From positions 1 through 9,433 of the forward strand of contig JAFPAK010000305.1 in assembly GCA_017390825.1 (NCBI GenBank): 9,433 nt of DNA, written 5' to 3'. This stretch comes from Clostridia bacterium (GTDB lineage: Bacteria > Bacillota_A > Clostridia > Oscillospirales > Acutalibacteraceae). The position numbers were made by a program, and so were the translations under genes. This document shows, piece by piece, positions 1 to 6,458 of this stretch (positions are counted from its first letter, which is position 1; every line of letters starts with the position of its first letter). The notes under the pieces are model-generated. The model was not told where the DNA came from. It ran no database searches and was given only the letters and a program-made list of their open reading frames with translations.

Positions 1-1170
1 GCCTGCGGCGCAAGATATATATATGCATATCTTTTATCGGTAACAGTTGTTATAAATACGGCTATTTGCATTCCGCAACTTGCAGGATATAATCCGTTGG
101 GGCTTATTCCAAACGGCGCATACACCGGTCAGTTCATTTCATTTGCAGGTACATTCGGAAATATCGACTTTCTGTCAGCCTTTCTATGTGTCGCTGCCTG
201 CTATATCGGAGCTCACTATATCGTGTGCAAAGACGGCAAAGAACGGTTTGCTCTGCCCTTCTGCTTTGGCGCCGCAGTATTTACCGAGTTATTGATAAAT
301 GTAAGTTCGGGACTTGTTGCATTTGTTGTTACATTACTTGTTGCCGTTCCGATATTTGCATCGCAAAGAAAGTATCTGCCCCGACTTTTGGATATCCTGG
401 CCGCAGGCGCCGCAGCCGCTGCGCTTGCATCGGTAATTAAATATAATTACCCTTCCGGTGAGAACTATACTGAGGTCACATTCAAATTCGGAACTGCATT
501 TTTCATCGGTATACTACTCGCAGCCGCATTTTTACTTTGCCGTTTATTTATTGATAAAATACCGGATCTGCCGCAAAAAAATATACTTATCGTATTATTC
601 TCGGCAGAGGGTGCGATACTGGTTATTGGCGCAATTATTATAAAATTCTTCTTTATGAATTCATCCGGACTTATCGGTGAGATATCCGCATTACTCAACG
701 GCACGCTTGACGATATGGCGGGAAGCCACCGTGTAGCTATCTGGCGTTATTCATTAAAACTTTTCGGTGACTATCCGTTGCTCGGCTCGGGGCTCGGCAC
801 CTTCAAGCTTGCGTTTAACGATACCTATGCCGCACAGTATCACGAAGCCATCGGCAAGGTCACAACTCTAGATTCGGCTCATAATGAATATCTGCACACA
901 CTTGTAACGACCGGTATTTTAGGCTTTGCTGCGTATATGGGTATGCTTATCACCCAACTTGTGCGCGCAGTGAAATATATGTTTAAAAATCCGAATATAA
1001 TGATATGTTTCTTTGCGGCATTCGCTTTTGCAGTTCAAATGTTCTTCAATGTAAGTATAGTGCATATTACTCCGTATTTCTTCCTTATGCTCGGAATGAC
1101 GGAGTATGAAATAAGAAAAGCTAAAAAATCCGCCGAACCCATAACCGATGATGAAGAAAGGAATAATTGA
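1..1170 (+). CDS. O-antigen ligase/polymerase-like membrane protein (5' end outside window)
   Basis: The frame is open from base 1, so the start lies upstream of the window; 389 residues are visible. The protein is very hydrophobic with many membrane segments. About residues 240-300 carry the hallmark of the Wzy/O-antigen ligase family (PF04932): an Arg followed by a Trp within [15 protein letters not shown], then [10 protein letters not shown], then a loop ending in SAHNEYL followed by TGILGF. Members sit in the cytoplasmic membrane and join or polymerise undecaprenyl-linked glycans on the outer face. In a Gram-positive this could be a capsule or wall-glycan polymerase or ligase; the substrate cannot be read from sequence. 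The C-terminus is a short charged cytoplasmic tail. A TTG codon at 97 is internal, since coding-quality sequence precedes it. nrdR follows after 2 nt, so the two are probably co-transcribed. Family call is firm, exact role is not. Confidence 0.85.
   Translation, partial: ACGARYIYAYLLSVTVVINTAICIPQLAGYNPLGLIPNGAYTGQFISFAGTFGNIDFLSAFLCVAACYIGAHYIVCKDGKERFALPFCFGAAVFTELLINVSSGLVAFVVTLLVAVPIFASQRKYLPRLLDILAAGAAAAALASVIKYNYPSGENYTEVTFKFGTAFFIGILLAAAFLLCRLFIDKIPDLPQKNILIVLFSAEGAILVIGAIIIKFFFMNSSGLIGEISALLNGTLDDMAGSHRVAIWRYSLKLFGDYPLLGSGLGTFKLAFNDTYAAQYHEAIGKVTTLDSAHNEYLHTLVTTGILGFAAYMGMLITQLVRAVKYMFKNPNIMICFFAAFAFAVQMFFNVSIVHITPYFFLMLGMTEYEIRKAKKSAEPITDDEERNN
1155..1162 (+). promoter_or_regulatory. 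Ribosome binding site of nrdR
   Basis: GAAAGGA lies about 10 nt before the ATG at 1173, inside the last codons of the upstream gene. It supports ATG 1173 rather than the in-frame TTG at 1167, which would overlap the upstream stop and add two residues before the conserved MKCPYC start. Confidence 0.6.
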
Positions 1171-1172
1171 CC

Positions 1173-1634
1173 ATGAAATGTCCTTATTGCAGTTATGCAG
1201 AAAGTAAGGTAGTTGACTCACGTCCGACAGACGAAGGCGAGCGTATTCGCCGCCGCAGAGAATGTATGAACTGTAAAGAACGCTTTACAACATACGAAAT
1301 AATCGAGAGCTTCCCTATTATTGTTGTTAAAAAGGATAAAAGCCGTCAGAGCTTTGACCGTAATAAGCTGCTTAACGGAATACTTCGTGCAAGCGAAGGC
1401 TGTCAAGTTCCACTCAGCACATTTGAAAAAGCGGTTGACGAAATCGAGTCTGCTCTCGCAAATTCTCTCGAAAAGGAAGTCTCATCAACGCAGATCGGCG
1501 AAATGGTAATGGAAAAACTGAAAAAGATCGATGATGTGGCTTATGTGCGTTATGCAAGCGTGTACCGTCAATTCCGTGATATCAATACATTTATGGAGGA
1601 GTTAAGCAAGCTGCTTAATGACAAAAACGGATGA
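1173..1634 (+). CDS. nrdR: Transcriptional repressor NrdR
   Basis: NrdR is the zinc- and nucleotide-dependent repressor of ribonucleotide reductase genes; it binds paired NrdR boxes in their promoters. The 153-residue product has the usual family length. The N-terminus MKCPYC gives zinc ligands C3 and C6, with C31 and C34 in CMNC, and the arginine-rich stretch RIRRRREC between them. An ATP-cone domain follows (about residues 46-136), with [13 protein letters not shown] at its start and [15 protein letters not shown] near its end, both typical. The start at 1173 is chosen from the conserved MKCPYC and a GAAAGGA site upstream. The gene begins 2 nt after the ligase stop, and its TGA overlaps the ATG of the next gene (ATGA), suggesting translational coupling. 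No ribonucleotide reductase gene is in this window and no clear NrdR box pair was seen. Confidence 0.97.
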   Translation: MKCPYCSYAESKVVDSRPTDEGERIRRRRECMNCKERFTTYEIIESFPIIVVKKDKSRQSFDRNKLLNGILRASEGCQVPLSTFEKAVDEIESALANSLEKEVSSTQIGEMVMEKLKKIDDVAYVRYASVYRQFRDINTFMEELSKLLNDKNG

Positions 1635-2128
1635 TAGATACGCTCCGTCTTGCATCAGATGACGAGCTTTCACTCGTTTGCCGTTGGATTAATACACAAA
1701 CAGTATTTTATGATTGGTGTGCAGGTAAATACCAAAGCTTTCCCGTGAAAAGCTCTGATATTATCCGTTTTAACAAAAGCACCGATGCAGTATCGGTAAT
1801 TGCCGATGATGAAAACGGAATACCTATCGGTCATTTTTCAGTAAGATTTATTGATGCTGAAAAGCAAGTAGCACGAATAGGCTTTGTTATCCTTGCGCCC
1901 GAAATGCGTGGTAAGGGCCTAGCAAAACAGCTTATTAAAAAAGCAATATGCTATGCAAAAATCAATACTAATGCCAAAACCATCACCATTTGTTGTTATG
2001 ATGATAATATCCCCGCGCTTCGCACATATGAACGGGTGGGATTTGTTAAAAACGGCAGATACGAGCTTATTGACGCAGACGGCAAACAGAAAAAATATTT
2101 CGAGCTTGAACTGAAAAGTCACAACTAA
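1631..2128 (+). CDS. GNAT family N-acetyltransferase
   Basis: This 165-residue protein is a single GNAT domain, the fold that moves an acetyl group from acetyl-CoA to an amine. The acetyl-CoA pyrophosphate-binding motif is seen as RGKGLA at residues 93-98, preceded by the beta-4 strand [12 protein letters not shown]. The C-terminal part has [15 protein letters not shown], matching the N-P-A-YERxGF pattern common in RimI-like and small-molecule acetyltransferases, and ends with a strand rich in aromatic and acidic residues. The acceptor could be a protein N-terminus, an amino sugar or another amine; the sequence does not decide. The ATG overlaps the nrdR stop by 4 nt (ATGA), so it is likely translated by coupling; no separate ribosome site is evident. 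A strong terminator follows directly, making this the last gene of the unit. Confidence 0.9.
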   Translation: MIDTLRLASDDELSLVCRWINTQTVFYDWCAGKYQSFPVKSSDIIRFNKSTDAVSVIADDENGIPIGHFSVRFIDAEKQVARIGFVILAPEMRGKGLAKQLIKKAICYAKINTNAKTITICCYDDNIPALRTYERVGFVKNGRYELIDADGKQKKYFELELKSHN

Positions 2129-2137
2129 GCGTAAGCT

Positions 2138-2174
2138 AAGCCGCTGCAAGTGCATTGTGCTTGCAGCGGCTTTT
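2138..2174 (+). terminator. Intrinsic terminator of the ligase-nrdR-GNAT unit
   Basis: A perfect 13-bp stem (2138-2150 with 2160-2172, GC-rich core GCCGCTGCAAG) encloses a 9-nt loop and runs into TTTT. It starts 10 nt after the GNAT stop. On the minus strand the stem is followed only by TTAGC, so it is a poor terminator for the convergent nth gene; no other clear terminator for nth was seen in 2175-2254. Confidence 0.88.
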
Positions 2175-2254
2175 ATCTTTGCTAATAAAAAATTAATAAT
2201 TAGTCAACAGCAAGCAAGATAGCCAGTGCTTTTATACTTCCCGGCTGAACAAAT

Positions 2255-2890
2255 CTATTTCTTTTTTCCTTTGGATTTGCATACCTCATAAAGCTCGCAG
2301 TTTTTGCAATCAGGATTTTGCGCTTTGCATACATCCCTACCGAACTGCACCATTCTATGACAGTAGTTGTTTGACTCTTCGGGCGGAAGTATCTTCTTCA
2401 TTGCAAGCTCTACCTTATAAGGATCTTTTGTATCAACAAATCCAAGCCGACCGGATATACGGATAAGATGGGTATCGGCTACAACGGCAGGTTGTCCGTA
2501 AACATCACCCATAATAAGATTTGCGGTTTTTCTGCCAATGCCCGATAGTGAAGTCAGCTTATCGATACTGTCAGGAACTACGCCGCCGAAGTTATCACGA
2601 AGCTGACGGCACATCATAACTACATCCTTTGCCTTGGTTTTATAAAGACCGCAGGAGTGAATGATATTTTCAATATCAGCAATATCCGCATCAGCAAAAT
2701 CGTTTATACTGCGGTATTTATTGAACAATTCCTCCGTTACGATATTTACACGGGCATCGGTGCATTGTGCTGAAAGCCGTGTTGCGATAAGCAACTCATG
2801 AGGAGCTGAAGCGACAAGCGAGCATTTTGCATCGGGGTAACGCTTTTTTAACGCATCTATTACAATAAGTGCTTTTTCTTTTTTAGTCAT
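2255..2890 (-). CDS. nth: Endonuclease III (DNA glycosylase/AP lyase)
   Basis: This 211-residue protein removes oxidised pyrimidines from DNA and cleaves the abasic site in base excision repair. All diagnostic parts are present: the helix-hairpin-helix with LSGIGRKTAN, where K121 is the expected Schiff-base lysine; the catalytic aspartate D139 in VVADTHLIRI; and a C-terminal [4Fe-4S] cluster with cysteines C188, C195, C198 and C204 in the canonical C-X6-C-X2-C-X5-C spacing. The short lysine-rich tail after the cluster is unremarkable. The ATG at 2890 has an AGGAAG ribosome site 7 nt upstream (2903-2898). The gene diverges from the phosphatase gene across a 73-nt gap that holds a plausible promoter. 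There is no sign of damage, and repair is probably unrelated to the neighbouring genes. Confidence 0.97.
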   Translation of the reverse strand: MTKKEKALIVIDALKKRYPDAKCSLVASAPHELLIATRLSAQCTDARVNIVTEELFNKYRSINDFADADIADIENIIHSCGLYKTKAKDVVMMCRQLRDNFGGVVPDSIDKLTSLSGIGRKTANLIMGDVYGQPAVVADTHLIRISGRLGFVDTKDPYKVELAMKKILPPEESNNYCHRMVQFGRDVCKAQNPDCKNCELYEVCKSKGKKK

Positions 2891-2922
2891 AATTAAACTT
2901 CCTAATCAAAGATGTCGATTTG

Positions 2923-2951
2923 ATTTTAACATATAAATATAAGATTTACAA
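2923..2951 (-). promoter_or_regulatory. Candidate sigma-A promoter for nth
   Basis: Read on the minus strand, TTGTAA (2951-2946) and TAAAAT (2928-2923) are separated by 17 nt, placing a start near 2916, about 25 nt before the nth ATG. The -35 match is 4 of 6 and the -10 match 5 of 6, so it is plausible but not strong. The divergent phosphatase gene would share this gap; its best -10 candidate is TATAAG (2938-2943) with only a weak -35. Confidence 0.4.
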
Positions 2952-2963
2952 GGAGAAACACTA

Positions 2964-3431
2964 ATGAAAATTATGTTTGTTTGTCACGGCAATATCTGCC
3001 GTTCCCCTATGGCAGAATTTATTTTTAAGGATATGCTTAAGCGCAAAGGACTTGAAAACAAGTTTACCGTTGCTTCAAGTGCTACCAGCACCGAGGAAAT
3101 CTATTGCGGTGTGGGTAATCCCATTTATCCACCGGCACGCCGAATCTTAAATGAACACGGTATTTCCTGCGACGGAAAACGTGCAGTACTGTTCACTAAA
3201 GCGGACTATGATAAATACGATATTATTCTTGTTATGGACAATAACAACGTGCGAAATATAATGCGCATCGTCGGCGCTGATACACAATGCAAAATACATA
3301 AGCTGCTTGAGTTTTGCGACGGTGGGGATGTTGCTGATCCTTGGTACAGCGGCGACTTTAAAAGCTGCTACAATGACATCAAACGCGGATGCAATGCACT
3401 CCTTGATAGGCTTATAAAAGAAATAGGATAA
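2964..3431 (+). CDS. Low molecular weight protein tyrosine phosphatase
   Basis: This 155-residue protein is a complete LMW-PTP (arsenate reductase/phosphatase fold). The P-loop is at the N-terminus: C7-HGNIC-R13-S, the C-X5-R signature with nucleophile C7 and phosphate-binding R13. The general acid is D125 in ADPWY near the C-terminus, as in typical members. Such enzymes remove phosphate from protein tyrosine or arginine, and in many bacteria act on tyrosine kinases that control capsule or exopolysaccharide synthesis. A glycan unit starts about 1.1 kb downstream, but the phosphatase has its own terminator and no BY-kinase is in view, so a link to that unit is only a suggestion. An AAGGAG site (2950-2955) lies 8 nt before the ATG. 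Confidence 0.95.
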   Translation: MKIMFVCHGNICRSPMAEFIFKDMLKRKGLENKFTVASSATSTEEIYCGVGNPIYPPARRILNEHGISCDGKRAVLFTKADYDKYDIILVMDNNNVRNIMRIVGADTQCKIHKLLEFCDGGDVADPWYSGDFKSCYNDIKRGCNALLDRLIKEIG

Positions 3432-3433
3432 TT

Positions 3434-3458
3434 AAAACCTCGATTGCATCGAGGTTTT
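3434..3458. terminator. Bidirectional intrinsic terminator shared by convergent genes
   Basis: A perfect 10-bp stem (3434-3443 with 3449-3458), AAAACCTCGA pairing with TCGAGGTTTT around a 5-nt loop. The flanking A4 and T4 runs give a U-tract in either direction. It occupies almost all of the 27 nt between the phosphatase stop (ends 3431) and the minus-strand stop of the CmpB-like gene (3459-3461). Confidence 0.85.
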
Positions 3459-4121
3459 CTATCTTATTCTCATATTTGGAAAACGACGCTTCATTCTCAA
3501 ATCGTCAAACCTACTGTCAAGCACGCTTTCTAGTGTGTTGCTGACTTCTAAACCACGACTTCGCTCAGAATATCTTATTACAGCAGCGCTGCTGACAAGC
3601 GCATCGACCGCCAATATTATAAGAACGATGATTGCAGTGCGTTTTCTTATATCTTCCGGAATTTTATGTACGACCGCAAGCAGCTTTGGAAACAGCACCT
3701 TTACTGCCAGCAGGCACATCAGCCCCCAGACTACCATATATGGGAGCGTAGTCCTGCCGTTAATGTTGAGCGGCAGCTTTGAATAATCCCACGAAACGCT
3801 GCCGAAAAGCAGCTCCTGACCAATGCTTAATGAATATTCCGTCACCCCGCCGATAACAGCACCGCAAATAAATATATGTACGGGATCTTTTATGTTTTTC
3901 AGCGCAAGAAACAGTATTACAGCACCTATTCCGTAAACATAATTCACAGGAGTGAACATTGAGCCGCTGCGATTTTCAATAACTCCATGCAATATGAAAA
4001 TAAGTATGGTTTCATATACAGTACCAATAATACCGCTCAACGAAAAAACATATATAAGGTCATATAAATCAAACGCAATATTTCCGAATATATATGTGCG
4101 ATCACGCTTTATATCAGCCAC
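3459..4121 (-). CDS. CmpB-like putative ABC transporter permease family membrane protein (PF06541)
   Basis: This 220-residue integral membrane protein has about five hydrophobic segments. It matches the PF06541 family, usually labelled 'putative ABC transporter permease', by its fixed motifs: GSMFTPVNYVYGIGA (about 53-67), GGVTEYSLSIGQELLFG (91-107), WDYS (111-114) and NINGR (119-123). No ATPase or binding protein is encoded nearby, so transport activity is unproven and the biological role unknown. The start is taken at GTG 4121, giving MADIKRD. An AAAGGAGG ribosome site (4136-4129) lies 7 nt upstream, and a strong promoter lies just beyond it. A longer frame reaching a TTG at 4187 is rejected because that TTG is part of the -35 box. 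The C-terminal tail of about 40 residues is charged and presumably cytoplasmic. Confidence 0.88.
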   Translation of the reverse strand: MADIKRDRTYIFGNIAFDLYDLIYVFSLSGIIGTVYETILIFILHGVIENRSGSMFTPVNYVYGIGAVILFLALKNIKDPVHIFICGAVIGGVTEYSLSIGQELLFGSVSWDYSKLPLNINGRTTLPYMVVWGLMCLLAVKVLFPKLLAVVHKIPEDIRKRTAIIVLIILAVDALVSSAAVIRYSERSRGLEVSNTLESVLDSRFDDLRMKRRFPNMRIR

Positions 4122-4128
4122 AACAATT

Positions 4129-4136
4129 CCTCCTTT
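4129..4136 (-). promoter_or_regulatory. Ribosome binding site that sets the GTG start at 4121
   Basis: On the minus strand this reads AAAGGAGG, a full match to the anti-Shine-Dalgarno sequence, 7 nt before GTG 4121. It decides the start of the CmpB-like gene. Confidence 0.85.
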
Positions 4137-4158
4137 AAAGCAGTATATTGTATTAAAT

Positions 4159-4187
4159 ATTTTATTCCAAACAATGCAAAATGTCAA
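4159..4187 (-). promoter_or_regulatory. Sigma-A promoter of the CmpB-like gene
   Basis: On the minus strand, TTGACA (4187-4182, 6 of 6) and TAAAAT (4164-4159, 5 of 6) are 17 nt apart. Transcription would start near 4152 and give a leader of about 30 nt before GTG 4121. Confidence 0.8.
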
Positions 4188-4240
4188 TAAAACGCCAAAA
4201 GTTTTTTAATATTAACATTTTCGACAAATATTTTTACAAT

Positions 4241-4254
4241 GTTGTAATTACAAC
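4241..4254. repeat. 14-bp perfect palindrome
   Basis: GTTGTAATTACAAC is its own reverse complement. It lies 2 nt before a second palindrome, so the pair could be operator half-sites or a dimer-binding site. The role is inferred only from symmetry. Confidence 0.6.
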
Positions 4255-4255
4255 C

Positions 4256-4274
4256 ATTATACAAATTGTATAAT
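4256..4274. repeat. 19-bp palindrome with opposed TATAAT hexamers
   Basis: ATTATACAA, a central A, then TTGTATAAT: nine-base arms that are exact reverse complements. Each arm carries TATAAT reading outward (plus 4269-4274, minus 4261-4256), but neither has a convincing -35 box at the right distance, so operator symmetry is as likely as paired promoters. Confidence 0.6.
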
Positions 4275-4330
4275 CAGTTACATAAAATATTCACAAATAA
4301 ATTATGTTGAGTTTTTACATCGGTAATTAT

Positions 4331-4359
4331 TTGACATAATAAGTTTCATTTTTTAATAC
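4331..4359 (+). promoter_or_regulatory. Possible weak upstream promoter
   Basis: TTGACA (4331-4336) is a perfect -35 hexamer. The -10 is poor: TAATAC at 17 nt spacing, or TTTAAT at 15 nt. If used, transcripts would begin near 4366 and read through the repeats toward the dehydratase gene. Confidence 0.25.
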
Positions 4360-4387
4360 GAAGATTGAAAACTGCCGTTTTTTCGTA

Positions 4388-4411
4388 AAAACTATGTGGA
4401 AAACTATGTGG
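4388..4411. repeat. Tandem 12-bp direct repeat with two DnaA-box-like nonamers
   Basis: The unit AAAACTATGTGG occurs twice head to tail and is followed by AAAA. Each copy with its flank gives TGTGGAAAA (4395-4403 and 4407-4415), the reverse complement of TTTTCCACA, which fits the relaxed DnaA box TTWTNCACA. The copies are 12 bp apart. Confidence 0.6.
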
Positions 4412-4420
4412 AAAATGTTA

Positions 4421-4433
4421 ATACTATTAGTAT
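4421..4433. repeat. Short palindrome ATACTA-T-TAGTAT
   Basis: Two 6-base arms around a central T, 37 bp upstream of the -35 box of the glycan promoter. Size and place suit an operator, but AT-rich DNA makes chance symmetry common. Confidence 0.4.
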
Positions 4434-4470
4434 ATGACTTTTTTGTAACCATTTTTGGCAGTTTTTTTAG

Positions 4471-4499
4471 TAGACAAATGCCACCTTGTGTGCTATACT
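4471..4499 (+). promoter_or_regulatory. Sigma-A promoter of the dehydratase-transferase unit
   Basis: TAGACA (4471-4476, 5 of 6) and TATACT (4494-4499, 5 of 6) are spaced by 17 nt, and TGC just before the -10 makes it an extended -10 element. Transcription would start near 4506, giving a leader of about 50 nt before the start codon at 4558. Confidence 0.75.
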
Positions 4500-4541
4500 T
4501 TATATTACTAATTCAAAAATTTCTCTATTCAATATTAATTG

Positions 4542-4550
4542 AAGGGTGGA
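4542..4550 (+). promoter_or_regulatory. Ribosome binding site that decides the TTG start at 4558
   Basis: AAGGGTGGA is the only Shine-Dalgarno-like stretch near the start and is 7 nt from TTG 4558. The GTG at 4546 overlaps it and has only TGAAG upstream. Confidence 0.6.
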
Positions 4551-4557
4551 TTTAAAA

Positions 4558-6444
4558 TTGCATTCACGCACCAAACGAGTTTTAGGACTTTTAGCTATAC
4601 TTTTATGGGACATAATATCCACAGTTGCATCAGCTCTTATATCATTCAGAATATGTTATTCCGGTCATTTTCACGAAGCAAACGCGTCTAACCTTAACCC
4701 ACTTTCTTGGGTACCGGTAGATATGCAATACGGCACACTGGTGCTGTTTTTGCTGATTGCCGCTTGTGCAATAGTGTTTTTAAACCTAATATTCGGCAAC
4801 TATGATAATGTTATGCGGCATTTCGGCATCGGAGAAATGGTGCGTGTATTGCTCGCATGGGGCACATTTACCGTTGCGTTTTATGTGATATGTAAAGTCA
4901 ACGAGATGTTCTCTGCAAACTTTAATTATGTTGTAATACTGTCATTTTTGATTTTAATATGTCAAATGGCAGGTCGCTCAATTGGCAGACTTATGCGTGA
5001 GCTTTCTGCAAAGATCAACAGTGTTTCTCGTTCAAGAAACCCTGAAAGCGTCAGAACTCTTATTTTCGGCGCCGGTGAAGCAGGTGCGTATCTTGTTAAA
5101 AAGGTTAAGATAGACAAAACCAGCAATGTACTACCCGTTGTTATGATTGATGATGATAAATCGCTTATCGGCAGTAAAATACACGGTGTTTTGGTTTACG
5201 GTGGCTCGGAAAAATTGGGCGAAGCTATCCGTAAGTATAAGATAGATGAGGTCGTTGTTGCGATCCCAACTGCAACAAAACAGCTTTTAAAATTTGCGAT
5301 TGATGTATGTAGTGAAAACAAATGCCGCATCCGCCGTTTTGGTAGCGTAAGCGATATTGAGCTTGACAATGTTAAGGTAACTCATATTGATATTGAAGAA
5401 CTGTTACGCCGCGACAGCGTTTCTCTCAATATGAATATAGTACGTGAATTTGTTGAAAACAAAACTGTTATGGTAACCGGCGGTGCAGGCTCGATCGGTT
5501 CTGAAATTTGCCGTCAGGTTCTTTCTTTCGGATGCAAGCATCTTGTTGTTTTTGATATCCATGAAAACGGACTGTATGATATCGAAAATGAGCTTAACAA
5601 GAAATACCGCGGTAAATTCAGCCTGCGTCTTGGTTCGATTCGTGACAAAAAGCGTATAAACGAGGTATTTGAAGAATTTTCACCTCAAGTAGTATTCCAC
5701 GCTGCTGCTCATAAGCATGTGCCAATGATGGAATACAGCCCAAAAGAGGCTATCAAAAATAATGTACGCGGCACCATCAATGTTGCTATGTCTGCGATAC
5801 TGCATAAGGTGGACAAGTTTATACTTATTTCTACTGACAAGGCGGTAAACCCCACCAATATTATGGGCGCATCAAAAAGAATTGCGGAAATGGCTATCCA
5901 ACTGCTGAATACTTTTTCGGATACCGATCTTTCAGCGGTACGTTTCGGAAATGTGCTTGGCTCGAACGGCAGCGTTGTTCCGCTCTTCCGCAAGCAGATT
6001 GAAGAAGGCGGTCCTGTCTGTGTTACTCACCCAGATATCAAGCGCTATTTCATGACTATCCCTGAAGCAGTTCAGCTGGTGCTTGAAGCCGGCGCCATGG
6101 CTGACGGTGGCGAAATATTCGTGCTAAATATGGGCGAGCCGGTCAAGATCTATGATCTTGCCTGCGATCTTATCCGTCTTTCCGGATACGAGCCGAATGT
6201 TGATATCAAGATCGAATTTACGGGACTTCGACCGGGCGAAAAGCTTTTTGAGGAATTGAGCCTTGAGGATGAGGACTTTATAAAAACTCAAAATGATAAG
6301 ATAATGATAATGAAACCGATGGAATTTGACGCTACCGAGCTTTCAACAAAGCTCAAGGAGCTTGAGACATTGGCTGAAAATGAAGATACAAGCACTATGT
6401 TTGATAAGGTACGCGAGCTTGTTCCGACTTTTAATCATGAATAA
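4558..6444 (+). CDS. Membrane nucleoside-diphosphate-sugar 4,6-dehydratase (CapD/PglF/WbpM type)
   Basis: The 628-residue protein has the long form of the family. An N-terminal part (about 1-150) carries four membrane segments. A CoA-binding-like Rossmann domain follows, with GAGEAG near 171-176. The catalytic SDR domain begins at TGGAGSIG (307-314), the NAD(P) loop. The active site reads STDKAVNPTN then M436-GAS-K440, the Met-x-x-x-Lys replacement of the SDR Tyr-x-x-x-Lys seen in PglF and WbpM. RPGEKLFEEL near the C-terminus is also typical. The expected reaction is UDP-GlcNAc to a UDP-4-keto-6-deoxy-HexNAc, the first step to bacillosamine-, QuiNAc- or FucNAc-type sugars. I choose TTG 4558 because AAGGGTGGA (4542-4550) lies 7 nt upstream; a GTG at 4546 falls inside that ribosome site. 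No partner aminotransferase or reductase is in the window. The sugar transferase follows after 14 nt. Confidence 0.93.
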   Translation: MHSRTKRVLGLLAILLWDIISTVASALISFRICYSGHFHEANASNLNPLSWVPVDMQYGTLVLFLLIAACAIVFLNLIFGNYDNVMRHFGIGEMVRVLLAWGTFTVAFYVICKVNEMFSANFNYVVILSFLILICQMAGRSIGRLMRELSAKINSVSRSRNPESVRTLIFGAGEAGAYLVKKVKIDKTSNVLPVVMIDDDKSLIGSKIHGVLVYGGSEKLGEAIRKYKIDEVVVAIPTATKQLLKFAIDVCSENKCRIRRFGSVSDIELDNVKVTHIDIEELLRRDSVSLNMNIVREFVENKTVMVTGGAGSIGSEICRQVLSFGCKHLVVFDIHENGLYDIENELNKKYRGKFSLRLGSIRDKKRINEVFEEFSPQVVFHAAAHKHVPMMEYSPKEAIKNNVRGTINVAMSAILHKVDKFILISTDKAVNPTNIMGASKRIAEMAIQLLNTFSDTDLSAVRFGNVLGSNGSVVPLFRKQIEEGGPVCVTHPDIKRYFMTIPEAVQLVLEAGAMADGGEIFVLNMGEPVKIYDLACDLIRLSGYEPNVDIKIEFTGLRPGEKLFEELSLEDEDFIKTQNDKIMIMKPMEFDATELSTKLKELETLAENEDTSTMFDKVRELVPTFNHE

Positions 6445-6458
6445 TATGAGGACGAGAT

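Larger units (their letters stand above)
4368..4465. repeat. Inverted repeat (9-bp arms) around the tandem repeat
   Basis: AAAACTGCC at 4368-4376 is the exact reverse complement of GGCAGTTTT at 4457-4465, with 80 nt between. The left arm can also fold locally, AAAAC (4368-4372) with GTTTT (4377-4381), and the right arm runs into seven T's. The arms could form alternative structures in a transcript. Confidence 0.45.
4188..4557. other. AT-rich intergenic control region without a gene
   Basis: About 370 nt between the promoter of the minus-strand CmpB-like gene and the start of the dehydratase gene. I see no credible coding frame. It holds, in order: a 14-bp perfect palindrome (4241-4254), a 19-bp palindrome (4256-4274), a possible TTGACA box at 4331, the left arm of an inverted repeat (4368-4376), a tandem 12-bp repeat (4388-4411), a short palindrome (4421-4433), the right inverted-repeat arm (4457-4465) and a good promoter (4471-4499). 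The density of symmetric elements suggests regulator binding or a structured leader. Confidence 0.6.

Noticed and set aside
97..99. TTG 97 as start of the ligase-like gene
   Set aside because: The frame is open to base 1 with hydrophobic, membrane-like residues before it, so the real start lies outside the window.
2175..2254. Terminator for nth
   Set aside because: Only short imperfect stems without a T-run on the minus strand were seen; not enough to call.
4122..4187. Longer N-terminus of the CmpB-like protein starting at TTG 4187
   Set aside because: The TTG is the first half of a perfect -35 TTGACA box, and the -10 and ribosome site lie between it and GTG 4121, so this stretch is promoter and leader.
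4388..4411. CRISPR array
   Set aside because: The two repeats are 12 bp, directly adjacent and without spacers, and no cas gene is near.
4546..4557. GTG 4546 as start of the dehydratase
   Set aside because: The codon lies inside the best ribosome binding site (AAGGGTGGA); TTG 4558 has the right spacing.
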